NCBI GenBank assembly: GCA_020058355.1
Contig: JAGVEG010000026.1
Span: 1 to 6,033, forward strand
Source: Candidatus Berkelbacteria bacterium
GTDB taxonomy: Bacteria; Patescibacteriota; UBA1384; CAILIB01
DNA length: 6,033 nucleotides
Direction of reading: 5' to 3'
A model generated the notes under the pieces. It saw only the letters and a list, made by a program, of their open reading frames with translations. It was not told where the DNA came from and did no database searches. Numbering within the stretch: position 1 is the first letter of the stretch; each line of letters begins with the position of its first letter. Below are positions 1-6,011 of the stretch, piece by piece. Both the position numbers and the translations under genes were made by a program.

Positions 1-10
1 CTCAGTAACT

Positions 11-1093
11 ATGCTCAGCGCAGACATCCGCACCGCTCTCGAGCGGTTGCGCGGTGAGCGCGAAGCGCTCTCAGAGCAACTGCAAGACCCGCACGTTTTT
101 GCTGATCCAGCAAAGGCAGCGGGTCTTTCTCGTGAACACCGTCATCTTGATGGCATTGTTTCAGCATATGACCGCTACCAAGATCTCGAGCACCAGATCA
201 CCGAAAACCGTGAGCTCGCCAGCGGTACTGACGAGCTTGCTGAAATGGCCCGCGAGGAACTTCCCGAACTCGAGACCGAACTCGCCAAGCTTGAGACCAC
301 CATTGAAGATGGCCTTCTTCCCCGCGACCCTGACGAATCACGCAACGCCGTAATCGAAATCCGCTCCGGTACCGGCGGCGATGAAGCTGAGCTCTTTGCC
401 GCGGAACTCTTCCGCATGTACCTGCGCTTTGCTGAAAAAATGGGCTGGAAGACCGAGATTATCGATCACAGCATCTCCGAGCTCGGTGGCACCAAGGAAG
501 TTATTGCCACCGTCCAAGGCGAGGATGTATTCCGCTTCCTGCAATTTGAGAGTGGCGTACACCGCGTACAGCGCGTTCCCGCAACCGAAAAGGCCGGTCG
601 TATTCACACCTCAGCTGCAACCGTTGCGGTACTTCCTGAAGCTGAAGAAACTGACATTCAAATTCATGCAAATGACATTCGTGTTGATGTCTACCGCTCC
701 AGTGGAAACGGTGGCCAGAGTGTAAACACCACTGACTCCGCAGTACGCATCACCCACCTCCCAACTGGCCTGGTCGTTACCTGTCAGGATGAAAAGTCAC
801 AGATTAAGAATCGTGAAAAAGCCATGAACGTACTCCGTTCGCGCCTCTATGAAGCCGAGCGCCTCCGCAAACAAAATGAACGCTCAGAGCAGCGTATCTC
901 TCAGATTGGTACCGGTGACCGCTCCGAGAAGATCCGGACCTACAACTTCCCGCAAGATCGCATCACTGATCACCGCATCAACACCTCCTGGAGCAATATC
1001 CCCGGCGTGCTCTCAGGCGATCTCGCCCCCATTACTGAGGCACTCCTAAACGCAGAACGCGCGAACCTCCGTGCGCAACACCTTTCAGTATGA
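11..1093 (+). CDS. prfA: Peptide chain release factor 1 (RF1)
   Basis: Class I release factor that reads UAA and UAG in the ribosomal A site and triggers hydrolysis of peptidyl-tRNA in the cytoplasm. The 360 residues equal the usual RF1 length. Residues 1-100 form the helical N-terminal domain. [11 protein letters not shown] lies at 116-126. The codon-recognition tripeptide PAT, typical of RF1 and not of RF2 (SPF), is at 190-192 in [16 protein letters not shown]. The catalytic GGQ is at 234-236 in [40 protein letters not shown] (302-321) is the conserved C-terminal block. The ATG at 11 gives a full-length N-terminus, but only 10 bases precede it, so a ribosome site cannot be judged; a TAA at 6-8 could end an upstream gene. 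The stop is TGA, which RF1 itself does not read. It overlaps the prmC start by ATGA, indicating translational coupling. Confidence 0.98.
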   Translation: MLSADIRTALERLRGEREALSEQLQDPHVFADPAKAAGLSREHRHLDGIVSAYDRYQDLEHQITENRELASGTDELAEMAREELPELETELAKLETTIEDGLLPRDPDESRNAVIEIRSGTGGDEAELFAAELFRMYLRFAEKMGWKTEIIDHSISELGGTKEVIATVQGEDVFRFLQFESGVHRVQRVPATEKAGRIHTSAATVAVLPEAEETDIQIHANDIRVDVYRSSGNGGQSVNTTDSAVRITHLPTGLVVTCQDEKSQIKNREKAMNVLRSRLYEAERLRKQNERSEQRISQIGTGDRSEKIRTYNFPQDRITDHRINTSWSNIPGVLSGDLAPITEALLNAERANLRAQHLSV

Positions 1094-1998
1094 CCATTCA
1101 AAACGCCCTCGACGTCCGTGACCGCTCGGTCTCCTACCGTGATGCCGAGGTACTCCTTGGGGCAGTTCTGCAGATGCGTCGCGAGGCACTCCTTGCCCAT
1201 CCAGAACATGAACTTTCTGACGATCAGGAAGCCCTCTATCACGCACACCTCCTGCGTCGTGAAGAAAATGAACCCGTCGCCTACATCACTGGCGTTCGAG
1301 AATTCTACGGCCTCCCTATTAAATCTGACCATCGCGCCCTGATTGCCCGCCCTGAAAGCGAGCTCCTTGTTACCCGTGGCGTCACCTTTTTAGCTGAGCA
1401 CTTTCATCACCACCTCAAGGCAACCAACAAGCCCTGCCCCGTCCGCATCCTGGAACTTGGCACCGGCTGTGGCGCAATTTCTATTGCCCTCGCTATTGAA
1501 CTAGCAAAGCTTGGCGTTCCCGCAGAACTCATCGTTACCGATGTTGAGCAAGATCCACTTGATCTGGCCCAAGAAAACTGGACTACCCTGCAACTCCCTG
1601 AGAACAAAAATCTCACCCGCATGGAGTTTTTAGTCGCAGACCTTTTTGCAAACCCTCGCATTGCAGAGCGCGCGCCATTTGACGCCATTATCACCAACCT
1701 CCCCTACATCCCTGCCGTCTGGGCACAGAATCCCGCCGCGCAGCCAGATGTTATCTTTTACGAGCCTGATCTCGCCCTCTTCGGTGGCGAAGACGGCCTC
1801 GACCTCTATCGCCAATTCTGGGCTGATGCCCCCAACTACATAAAGCCTAACGGACTAATTGCCGTTGAGCACGATGAAGACCAGGGTGAAGCAATGCGAT
1901 CAATCGCACACACTGCTTTCCCTGATACTGAGCCGCGCACCTTCCAAGATTACGGCGGCTACGACCGTGTAACTGAACTGGTTACCTCAGCTGCTTAG
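1090..1998 (+). CDS. prmC: Release factor glutamine methyltransferase PrmC (HemK family)
   Basis: SAM-dependent N5-glutamine methyltransferase that modifies the Gln of the GGQ motif in RF1 and RF2, speeding termination. It has 302 residues, slightly longer than the 277 of E. coli PrmC. The N-terminal substrate-binding helical domain (about 1-75) includes [15 protein letters not shown] (61-75). RPESE (87-91) matches the family's RPETE. The SAM-binding motif [16 protein letters not shown] is at 120-135. The active-site motif is NLPY (203-206) where most family members have NPPY; the Asn, second Pro and Tyr are kept. [18 protein letters not shown] (224-241) is a typical C-terminal block. The inter-domain stretch 100-118 carries a His cluster (HFHHH) and probably accounts for some of the extra length. 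The start overlaps the prfA stop (ATGA) with no Shine-Dalgarno visible, so translation is probably coupled. The gene ends in TAG, which only RF1 decodes. Confidence 0.95.
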   Translation: MTIQNALDVRDRSVSYRDAEVLLGAVLQMRREALLAHPEHELSDDQEALYHAHLLRREENEPVAYITGVREFYGLPIKSDHRALIARPESELLVTRGVTFLAEHFHHHLKATNKPCPVRILELGTGCGAISIALAIELAKLGVPAELIVTDVEQDPLDLAQENWTTLQLPENKNLTRMEFLVADLFANPRIAERAPFDAIITNLPYIPAVWAQNPAAQPDVIFYEPDLALFGGEDGLDLYRQFWADAPNYIKPNGLIAVEHDEDQGEAMRSIAHTAFPDTEPRTFQDYGGYDRVTELVTSAA

Positions 1999-2524
1999 CA
2001 AGCACCAGCTCCTCATCGGCCAGTACCCGGCCATCTCCCCGGAAAACCCGCTTCCAGGCACGACTACCATTCCATACCCGTAGCCACCCAGAAAACTTTG
2101 ACGAAGTAATGATCACCGGAAATGCCCGCCGGGCACGCCACCAGTTTGCCTGTGGCCGATCCGCCTGAGGCACCTGCGATTGAACCAGTTCGTGCTCACG
2201 TTTGCTCCAATAATACGCATTCTCTCGGTAGAGCACCTTAAGTCCGTGCGTTTTTGCCATACCCTGTACCCACGCATCCCAGGCCGGATGCTCGCTAACA
2301 ACTAAGAAGCCTCGCACGCCCAGCGTGTGCAGCCACCATCGAAAACGGATGTTCCGCCAGGTTTCCTGTAGTGCCGAGTACAGTGTAAGCGTTATCCATA
2401 CCGGTGAAGTGAAAACGACGGATCCCACCACAAGACACCCCAGCGCCACATTCTTCAACGACTGAAAAATGCGTCGGGCGGGTGACTTTTTTGAAGCAAA
2501 AACAGCAGTGCACTCACCAGTCAT
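1982..2524 (-). CDS. Trp-rich protein of unknown function with one membrane segment
   Basis: I do not recognise this 180-residue product. A basic N-terminus (SKKSPARR, 11-18) is followed by one hydrophobic segment at about 25-50, which predicts one transmembrane helix, and then a basic, aromatic-rich region to the end. Twelve of 180 residues are Trp (43, 56, 63, 64, 82, 85, 106, 128, 129, 147, 151, 157), including two WW pairs. This is far above typical Trp content and suggests membrane-interface or carbohydrate contacts; that is inference. It starts 17 bp after the htrA stop on the same strand, so it is probably co-transcribed with the protease. No Shine-Dalgarno precedes the ATG. An upstream ATG at about 2536 is out of frame and meets TGA within four codons. 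Its 3' end overlaps prmC tail-to-tail by 17 bp. The 180-codon open frame and operon position support a real gene; function is open. Confidence 0.7.
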   Translation of the reverse strand: MTGECTAVFASKKSPARRIFQSLKNVALGCLVVGSVVFTSPVWITLTLYSALQETWRNIRFRWWLHTLGVRGFLVVSEHPAWDAWVQGMAKTHGLKVLYRENAYYWSKREHELVQSQVPQADRPQANWWRARRAFPVIITSSKFSGWLRVWNGSRAWKRVFRGDGRVLADEELVLAKQLR

Positions 2525-2541
2525 GCAGGCACCATACCAGG

Positions 2542-3714
2542 TTACGAGCTCTTTGGTAATGCCTCTAGCTGCACTTTAATAGTACGTTCGTCTGTGCCAG
2601 TACGTACGGTGAGACTTACTTCCTGCCCCACATCAAGCCGCGCAAGTGAAGCAATCAGCGAGTAATTCTCCGTAATCTTCTCACCATTTACCGACAGAAT
2701 AATATCGTCAGCCTTAATGCCAGCCTTTGCTGCCGGACTCTCATTCGCCACACTTTGCACATAGGCTCCGTACTCAACGGGGAGATTTCGCTGCGTTTTT
2801 ACCGCCGCCGTAATCTGTTGATAACTAACACCAATATACGGCCGAATAATCTCGCCGCCATTCTTCACCACATTCTTGAGCACATTCGATACGCTATCCA
2901 GTGCAATCGCAAATCCCACCCCATCGGAGCCGCCACTCCGTGAAGCAATAGCAGTATTAATACCTACTACCTGACCCGCAAGATTTACGAGCGGACCCCC
3001 CGAGTTACCGGGATTAATCGCTGCGTCAGTTTGAATCAGATCGGTCAGATTCTCAGAAGAACCTGCACCATCGCTGGGTGAGATACTACGCTGCGTACCG
3101 GAAACAATACCGGATGTTACTGAGTTTCGAAACTCTCCGAGTGGATTCCCGATGGCCAGTACCGTTTGCCCAACCTTGAGCGCATCAGAACTACCAAGCT
3201 CTACCGCCGGGAGACTACTCCCCTCAACCTTAAGAATTGCGAGGTCATTGCGAGGATCAACCGATTTCACTACCGCATCAAGCACACGACCATCATTCAG
3301 CACCACACTATAGGTGGTGCTGCCTGCCTGGGAAACAACGTGACGGTTCGTCACAATCAAACCATTCGACGTAAGAATAAAGCCACTTCCCCCACCTGAG
3401 CGCACGGAGCGATTCCCAAAGAAATCAACCACCTCTTGCTTAACCGAAACTGCAACTACCGAAGGCAAAACCTTATCTACTGCATCTGTAAGTGCCGAGT
3501 TCTCTTGCAGCGTTACGGTCTGCTTTACGGGTACCTGAACCTGGGCATTGTCTCCATCAAGCCCGACGGACTGACGGATCTTCTGCACAAATGGCCGATC
3601 ACTTGAAGAAAGCAACACAAAACCAGTTACCCCGCCAATACAACCAAAGAGTAGTGAAGCAACTGCGATAGCGGTAATCACAAAAATAGTACGAGAAGAG
3701 CGTGTAGTTTCCAT
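2542..3714 (-). CDS. htrA: HtrA/DegP-family membrane-anchored serine protease with PDZ domain (S1C)
   Basis: ATP-independent trypsin-fold protease that degrades misfolded or damaged proteins outside the cytoplasmic membrane. In the 390 residues: a short cytoplasmic N-terminus; one transmembrane helix at about 9-36; a linker of about 37-72; the protease domain at about 73-285; and one PDZ domain at about 288-386. The catalytic triad is visible: His125 in TNRHVV, Asp157 in RNDLAILK and Ser238 in NPGNSGGPL. QTDAAINPGNSGGPLVN (228-244) is a classic S1C signature, and YIGV (293-296) fits the PDZ peptide-binding loop. All catalytic residues are present, so the enzyme should be active. It is followed after 17 bp by the Trp-rich membrane protein gene. 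No Shine-Dalgarno lies at normal distance from the ATG; an extended -10-like sequence sits 6 bp upstream and a long hairpin 28 bp upstream. Which HtrA paralogue (DegP, DegQ or DegS type) cannot be told. Confidence 0.96.
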   Translation of the reverse strand: METTRSSRTIFVITAIAVASLLFGCIGGVTGFVLLSSSDRPFVQKIRQSVGLDGDNAQVQVPVKQTVTLQENSALTDAVDKVLPSVVAVSVKQEVVDFFGNRSVRSGGGSGFILTSNGLIVTNRHVVSQAGSTTYSVVLNDGRVLDAVVKSVDPRNDLAILKVEGSSLPAVELGSSDALKVGQTVLAIGNPLGEFRNSVTSGIVSGTQRSISPSDGAGSSENLTDLIQTDAAINPGNSGGPLVNLAGQVVGINTAIASRSGGSDGVGFAIALDSVSNVLKNVVKNGGEIIRPYIGVSYQQITAAVKTQRNLPVEYGAYVQSVANESPAAKAGIKADDIILSVNGEKITENYSLIASLARLDVGQEVSLTVRTGTDERTIKVQLEALPKSS

Positions 3715-3742
3715 AGAACTATCGTAGCAGAAGTTTCCTGAA
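3715..3742 (-). other. Short htrA upstream segment without a Shine-Dalgarno
   Basis: The 28 bases between the large inverted repeat and the htrA ATG hold AGGAA on the minus strand at 3735-3739, about 20 nt before the start. That is too far for normal ribosome binding. No purine-rich motif sits at 5-12 nt. The segment instead contains the promoter-like hexamer described separately. Confidence 0.4.
3721..3729 (-). promoter_or_regulatory. Candidate extended -10 promoter for htrA (leaderless)
   Basis: On the minus strand the sequence reads TGCTACGAT, an extended -10 (TG-N-TACGAT; 4 of 6 match TATAAT). Its last base is 6 nt from the htrA ATG. Transcription starting at the usual 6-8 nt downstream would begin at or next to the ATG, giving a leaderless mRNA. 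No convincing -35 is seen. The idea is weak alone but is supported by a similar arrangement upstream of the 543-residue gene. Confidence 0.3.
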
Positions 3743-3805
3743 GATTTGCTGAAAAAATATCACTGACTAAACCCAGAAAGGTTAGTGATATTTTTTCAGC
3801 AAATC
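3743..3805. terminator. Long perfect inverted repeat, likely bidirectional terminator hairpin
   Basis: 3743-3764 and 3784-3805 are perfect 22-bp reverse complements. A further AACC/GGTT pairing (3770-3773 with 3780-3783) can close the top of the stem around a CAGAAA loop. Each arm carries a run of six A or six T, so either strand would show a stem followed by U-rich sequence, as in bidirectional intrinsic terminators. It has less GC in the stem than the hairpin at 3924-3970. On the minus strand it overlaps the end of a short coding-like stretch (stop TAA at 3782-3784), mirroring how the other hairpin overlaps the stop of the 543-residue gene. It could instead be a regulatory hairpin or operator upstream of htrA. 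Confidence 0.6.
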
Positions 3806-3913
3806 AGCATCAAGACCTGGACTGACTTCCAAGAACCTCCGCAGGATTCGAAATTGATATCGCTCCGAGGACAATTCACTGGAAGAGGTGTAACCTTGTT
3901 GTGCGCGGTACAA
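3782..3913 (-). pseudogene. Short coding-like stretch between two hairpins (gene remnant or tiny ORF)
   Basis: On the minus strand a frame stays open with no ATG start. From a possible TTG at 3913-3911 it encodes 43 residues, including ERYQFRILRRFLEV and SPGLDADLLKKYH, ending in TAA at 3784-3782. The same frame is open further upstream through the neighbouring terminator to about 3985. The residues look protein-like, with a mix of charged and hydrophobic positions suggesting a helix. The stop lies inside a terminator-like hairpin, as expected for a true gene end. No Shine-Dalgarno precedes the TTG, and consecutive CGG AGG Arg codons are unusual. The simplest reading is the 3' end of a decayed gene that kept its terminator; a genuine tiny protein or a small RNA is also possible. 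I do not recognise the family. Confidence 0.35.
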
Positions 3914-3923
3914 GTTGGCGAAT

Positions 3924-3970
3924 GACAGAAAAATCCCCGATCTTTGGATTTGATCGGGGATTTTTCTGTT
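3924..3970 (-). terminator. Intrinsic terminator of the 543-residue protein gene (bidirectional)
   Basis: 3925-3942 and 3952-3969 are perfect 18-bp reverse complements with a 9-nt loop (TTTGGATTT); 3924/3970 adds a G-U pair. The GC-rich core is TCCCCGATC/GATCGGGGA, followed by TTTTT on either strand. On the minus strand the stem begins with the last bases of the TAA stop of the propeller protein, so transcription ends directly after translation. Confidence 0.9.
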
Positions 3971-5600
3971 ATTCGACAGTATAACCTGTTAACTTCTTCA
4001 CCGGTCCCCCACCCAATGACACGATATACACCCCGTTTTCATTCTGTGGACGTGCACCGAACACCACATACCGACCTGTTGCATCAAGCTGGAGTGGGAA
4101 TTGCGCATCAACCGCACCCACACTGGAAAGCTTCACTTCCTTGCCCGTCTTTGGTTGCAAGTACAGATCACGCTTGCCATCCTTATCTCGGATCGTGACC
4201 AGGCCCTTGGGAGTTTCAATACTGACAGGCGCCAAGATGCCCTGGCCTGATTTACGTACCTCTGCACGAAGGTCACTTCCATCAAGCTGTGACGATGTCC
4301 ACACAATCTTTCCCGCCTCAACGCTCGCCACCCATAGCCGGCCTTGGTTCATTTCCAGTGCCTGTATCTGTGAAGTAAGCTCACGAACCGTTGTACGCTC
4401 GCCATTCTGAAGAGACAGCCATTTAATGCGATACCCGTTCACCGGCGCACCGTCAGCCCCCGTAACCGTTGCGAAACGCGCAACGGCCAGCCGCGCACCA
4501 TCATCAGCAAACACAACCGCCGCCGGCACACCATCCATGCTAATGGAGGTACCGTCCTTCACATTCACCACCTCAGCACTACGCACACCCTCGGGTGTAT
4601 ATCCCTCGATATAGCCCTGCACGCCACCAGGCGCCCAGATTGGAGTAAAACGGTTGGTGCGCAGTGCTCCCAGCTTTCTCAGCCGCTCACCGTTGCGATC
4701 AACTGCAAAAAGCTCAGCGAGCGGATTCCCATAGCGATCCTGTAGGTTGCCCCGCGTACTCTGAAACACCACGGACTCACCCTTCCCCGGAAGAAACATG
4801 CCAAAATCATCACCTTCCGCACCGGTCTGGAAAACCTTAGCGGTTTGGCCGGCAAAATCAATACTGAAAAGCTGGCGACGTCCTTCACGATTCGTCACAA
4901 AGAGCGCCACACCATTGGGGGTGAGTGACACCTTTGGTTCAACAATATCGCGCTCCACTATTACTTCGGAGCGAATCTCCTGATACCCCGGAGCGGTTAC
5001 CGTCACCGGATAGGTGCTTGGACTCAGTTCTTTCAGAATTGCCGCACCATCGGGGGTGCTTACTGCGGTTTTATCAAACGTACTTAGTGTTGCATTTGCC
5101 AGCGGCTCTCCGGTGACGCCGTCAACCACATAGTACGTCAGGCTGTAGCGCGGGTCGGGCCGACGAACCAGGGCAATAACAGCCTCGCTATACCGCGCAC
5201 GACGCACGGTGACCGACTCGTCCTCCTTCGGATCGTACGACCCCTGACGAACAGAAACACGATAGTCTCCCGCAGGAATCTGTACCTCAACCACCCCCTG
5301 CTCATTTGTCACCAGCGACTGACTCCCAATATCAACAATCGCCCCGACCACCGGGACCGTATCGCCCTCAGTAACCGCAATACGAATTGTCCCCCGCTGG
5401 AAGTACGCGTAGAGCGTCTTTCCGCGGCCACTCTTCCAGAGCCACCCACCAAGGCCAATTACAACCCCAAGAAAAATTAGCCCCACAATCTGACCAATAA
5501 GCCGACGCCGACGCACTTTTGGCGGCGCACCAAAATGCTCAGCATCAACATGCTGAATCGCAGGATTCGCAGGCTCAGTGGTGATAGTGATCTCGGCCAT
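3969..5600 (-). CDS. Membrane-anchored extracytoplasmic protein: regulatory-like beta domains plus propeller
   Basis: 543 residues. A cytoplasmic N-terminus (1-33) ends in RRRR (30-33) and leads into one transmembrane helix at about 34-55, so most of the chain should lie outside the membrane. Residues about 70-146 and 152-226 are two beta-sandwich units of the carboxypeptidase-regulatory-like/PEGA kind: the first has GAIVDIGSQSLVTNEQGVVE and PAGDYRVSV, the second GEPLANATLSTF, TPDGAAILKEL and the PGYQE turn. From about 228 to the end are repeated blade-like segments (LFVTNREGRRQLFSID, GESVVFQSTRG, LFAVDRNGERLRKLG, GARLAVARF, DLYLQPKTG, GVYIVSLGGGPVKKLTG) resembling a TolB/WD40-like propeller. 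No enzymatic site is seen. A role in envelope binding or scaffolding is inferred. The ATG at 5600 has no Shine-Dalgarno but an extended -10 is 9 nt upstream. It ends in its own terminator. Confidence 0.88.
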   Translation of the reverse strand: MAEITITTEPANPAIQHVDAEHFGAPPKVRRRRLIGQIVGLIFLGVVIGLGGWLWKSGRGKTLYAYFQRGTIRIAVTEGDTVPVVGAIVDIGSQSLVTNEQGVVEVQIPAGDYRVSVRQGSYDPKEDESVTVRRARYSEAVIALVRRPDPRYSLTYYVVDGVTGEPLANATLSTFDKTAVSTPDGAAILKELSPSTYPVTVTAPGYQEIRSEVIVERDIVEPKVSLTPNGVALFVTNREGRRQLFSIDFAGQTAKVFQTGAEGDDFGMFLPGKGESVVFQSTRGNLQDRYGNPLAELFAVDRNGERLRKLGALRTNRFTPIWAPGGVQGYIEGYTPEGVRSAEVVNVKDGTSISMDGVPAAVVFADDGARLAVARFATVTGADGAPVNGYRIKWLSLQNGERTTVRELTSQIQALEMNQGRLWVASVEAGKIVWTSSQLDGSDLRAEVRKSGQGILAPVSIETPKGLVTIRDKDGKRDLYLQPKTGKEVKLSSVGAVDAQFPLQLDATGRYVVFGARPQNENGVYIVSLGGGPVKKLTGYTVE

Positions 5601-5609
5601 TACCCATCA

Positions 5610-5618
5610 AGTGTACCA
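5610..5618 (-). promoter_or_regulatory. Candidate extended -10 promoter for the 543-residue gene (near-leaderless)
   Basis: The minus strand reads TGGTACACT: TG-N-TACACT, 4 of 6 matches to TATAAT with the TG extension. It ends 9 nt before the ATG, so the predicted 5' leader is about 1-3 nt. I find no good -35 at 16-18 nt. The arrangement matches that upstream of htrA. Confidence 0.35.
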
Positions 5619-5633
5619 CGAAGCACTCGCAAA

Positions 5634-5720
5634 ATGGAAAGCCGACACCTGCCGGCGTCAAGTCTTGCCAAGCCGCAAGCAATATGGGAGAAAGAGAAAA
5701 AGGAGCAAGAAAGACCGTGA
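5634..5720 (+). CDS. Possible 28-residue upstream ORF overlapping the next start by GTGA
   Basis: ATG at 5634 opens a 28-codon frame (begins MESRHLPASSLAKPQAIW, ends in a Lys/Glu-rich tail EKEKKEQERP) that stops at TGA 5718-5720. The stop overlaps the preferred GTG start of the following gene as GTGA, the usual geometry of translational coupling. No Shine-Dalgarno precedes this ATG. The charged tail may only reflect the purine-rich ribosome site being read as codons. It is a leader-peptide candidate and may be chance. Confidence 0.2.
   Translation: MESRHLPASSLAKPQAIWEKEKKEQERP
5701..5705 (+). promoter_or_regulatory. Shine-Dalgarno AGGAG that favours the GTG start
   Basis: AGGAG (within AAAAGGAG) lies 11 nt before the GTG at 5717. 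It lies inside the longer frame starting at ATG 5684, which has no such site. The spacing is long but acceptable. This is the only clear Shine-Dalgarno in front of a gene in the window. Confidence 0.5.
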
Positions 5721-6010
5721 CAGACTTGTTTGATGATCCAGATTACGATGCTAAGCTAAGAAAATTCAAAGAAGCACTAGGACTTTTAGTAAAAGGTCAA
5801 ACCGGTATCACCCGTAAAGAAGATGGTGAGACTGAAACATTACTAATTACCGACGATGGTTGGGCTACGTACGTGCATGCAAACATAGGAGAAGAACTTG
5901 CCGGAAAGTGTCTCACAGGAAAAGAAACGCCACATGTAGCCGCTGCAAACCTGTTGCGGGCAATCCAGTTTAAACCAGATACGACAACATATTCACATAT
6001 GTGGAACTAA
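5717..6010 (+). CDS. Small hypothetical protein, about 97 residues
   Basis: I do not recognise this soluble, acidic-start protein. From the GTG at 5717 it reads (M)TDLFDDPDYDAKLRKFKEAL, then a central part with TETLLITDDGWATYVHANIGEELAG, and ends QFKPDTTTYSHMWN. No signal peptide, membrane segment, metal-binding cluster or known motif is visible. An ATG at 5684 would add 11 residues (MGEREKGARKT), but these read as purine-rich leader and the ribosome site lies within them, so I prefer GTG. Base content differs from its neighbours: about 42% GC over 5721-6000 by hand count, against mid-50s in lines sampled from the propeller gene. It is divergent from the propeller gene and has a probable terminator right after its TAA. 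Recent acquisition or a narrowly distributed family would explain the composition; neither is shown. Confidence 0.78.
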   Translation: MTDLFDDPDYDAKLRKFKEALGLLVKGQTGITRKEDGETETLLITDDGWATYVHANIGEELAGKCLTGKETPHVAAANLLRAIQFKPDTTTYSHMWN

Positions 6011-6011
6011 G

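Noticed and set aside
703..722. Asn and Ser beside the RF1 GGQ (GNGGQSVN instead of GAGGQHVN) as a defect
   Set aside because: The GGQ itself is intact and the flanking positions vary among bacterial RF1 proteins, so this is ordinary variation.
970..1332. 120-codon minus-strand open frame
   Set aside because: It is antisense to the conserved C-terminus of prfA and the N-terminal domain of prmC, so it is a shadow frame.
3640..3650. LLFGC in the HtrA membrane segment as a lipoprotein lipobox
   Set aside because: Phe before Gly-Cys does not fit the lipobox, and the Cys sits inside a long uninterrupted transmembrane helix.
3844..3853. TTCGAATCC on the minus strand resembles a tRNA T-loop
   Set aside because: No flanking complementary T-stem and no acceptor or anticodon arms can be formed around it.
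5664..5679. CTTGC/GCAAG small inverted repeat in the divergent spacer
   Set aside because: Only 5 bp with a 6-nt spacer, no T-run, and easily expected by chance.
5684..5716. ATG at 5684 as the start of the small hypothetical gene
   Set aside because: It has no ribosome site, and the 11 extra residues come from the purine-rich leader that holds the AGGAG serving the GTG at 5717.
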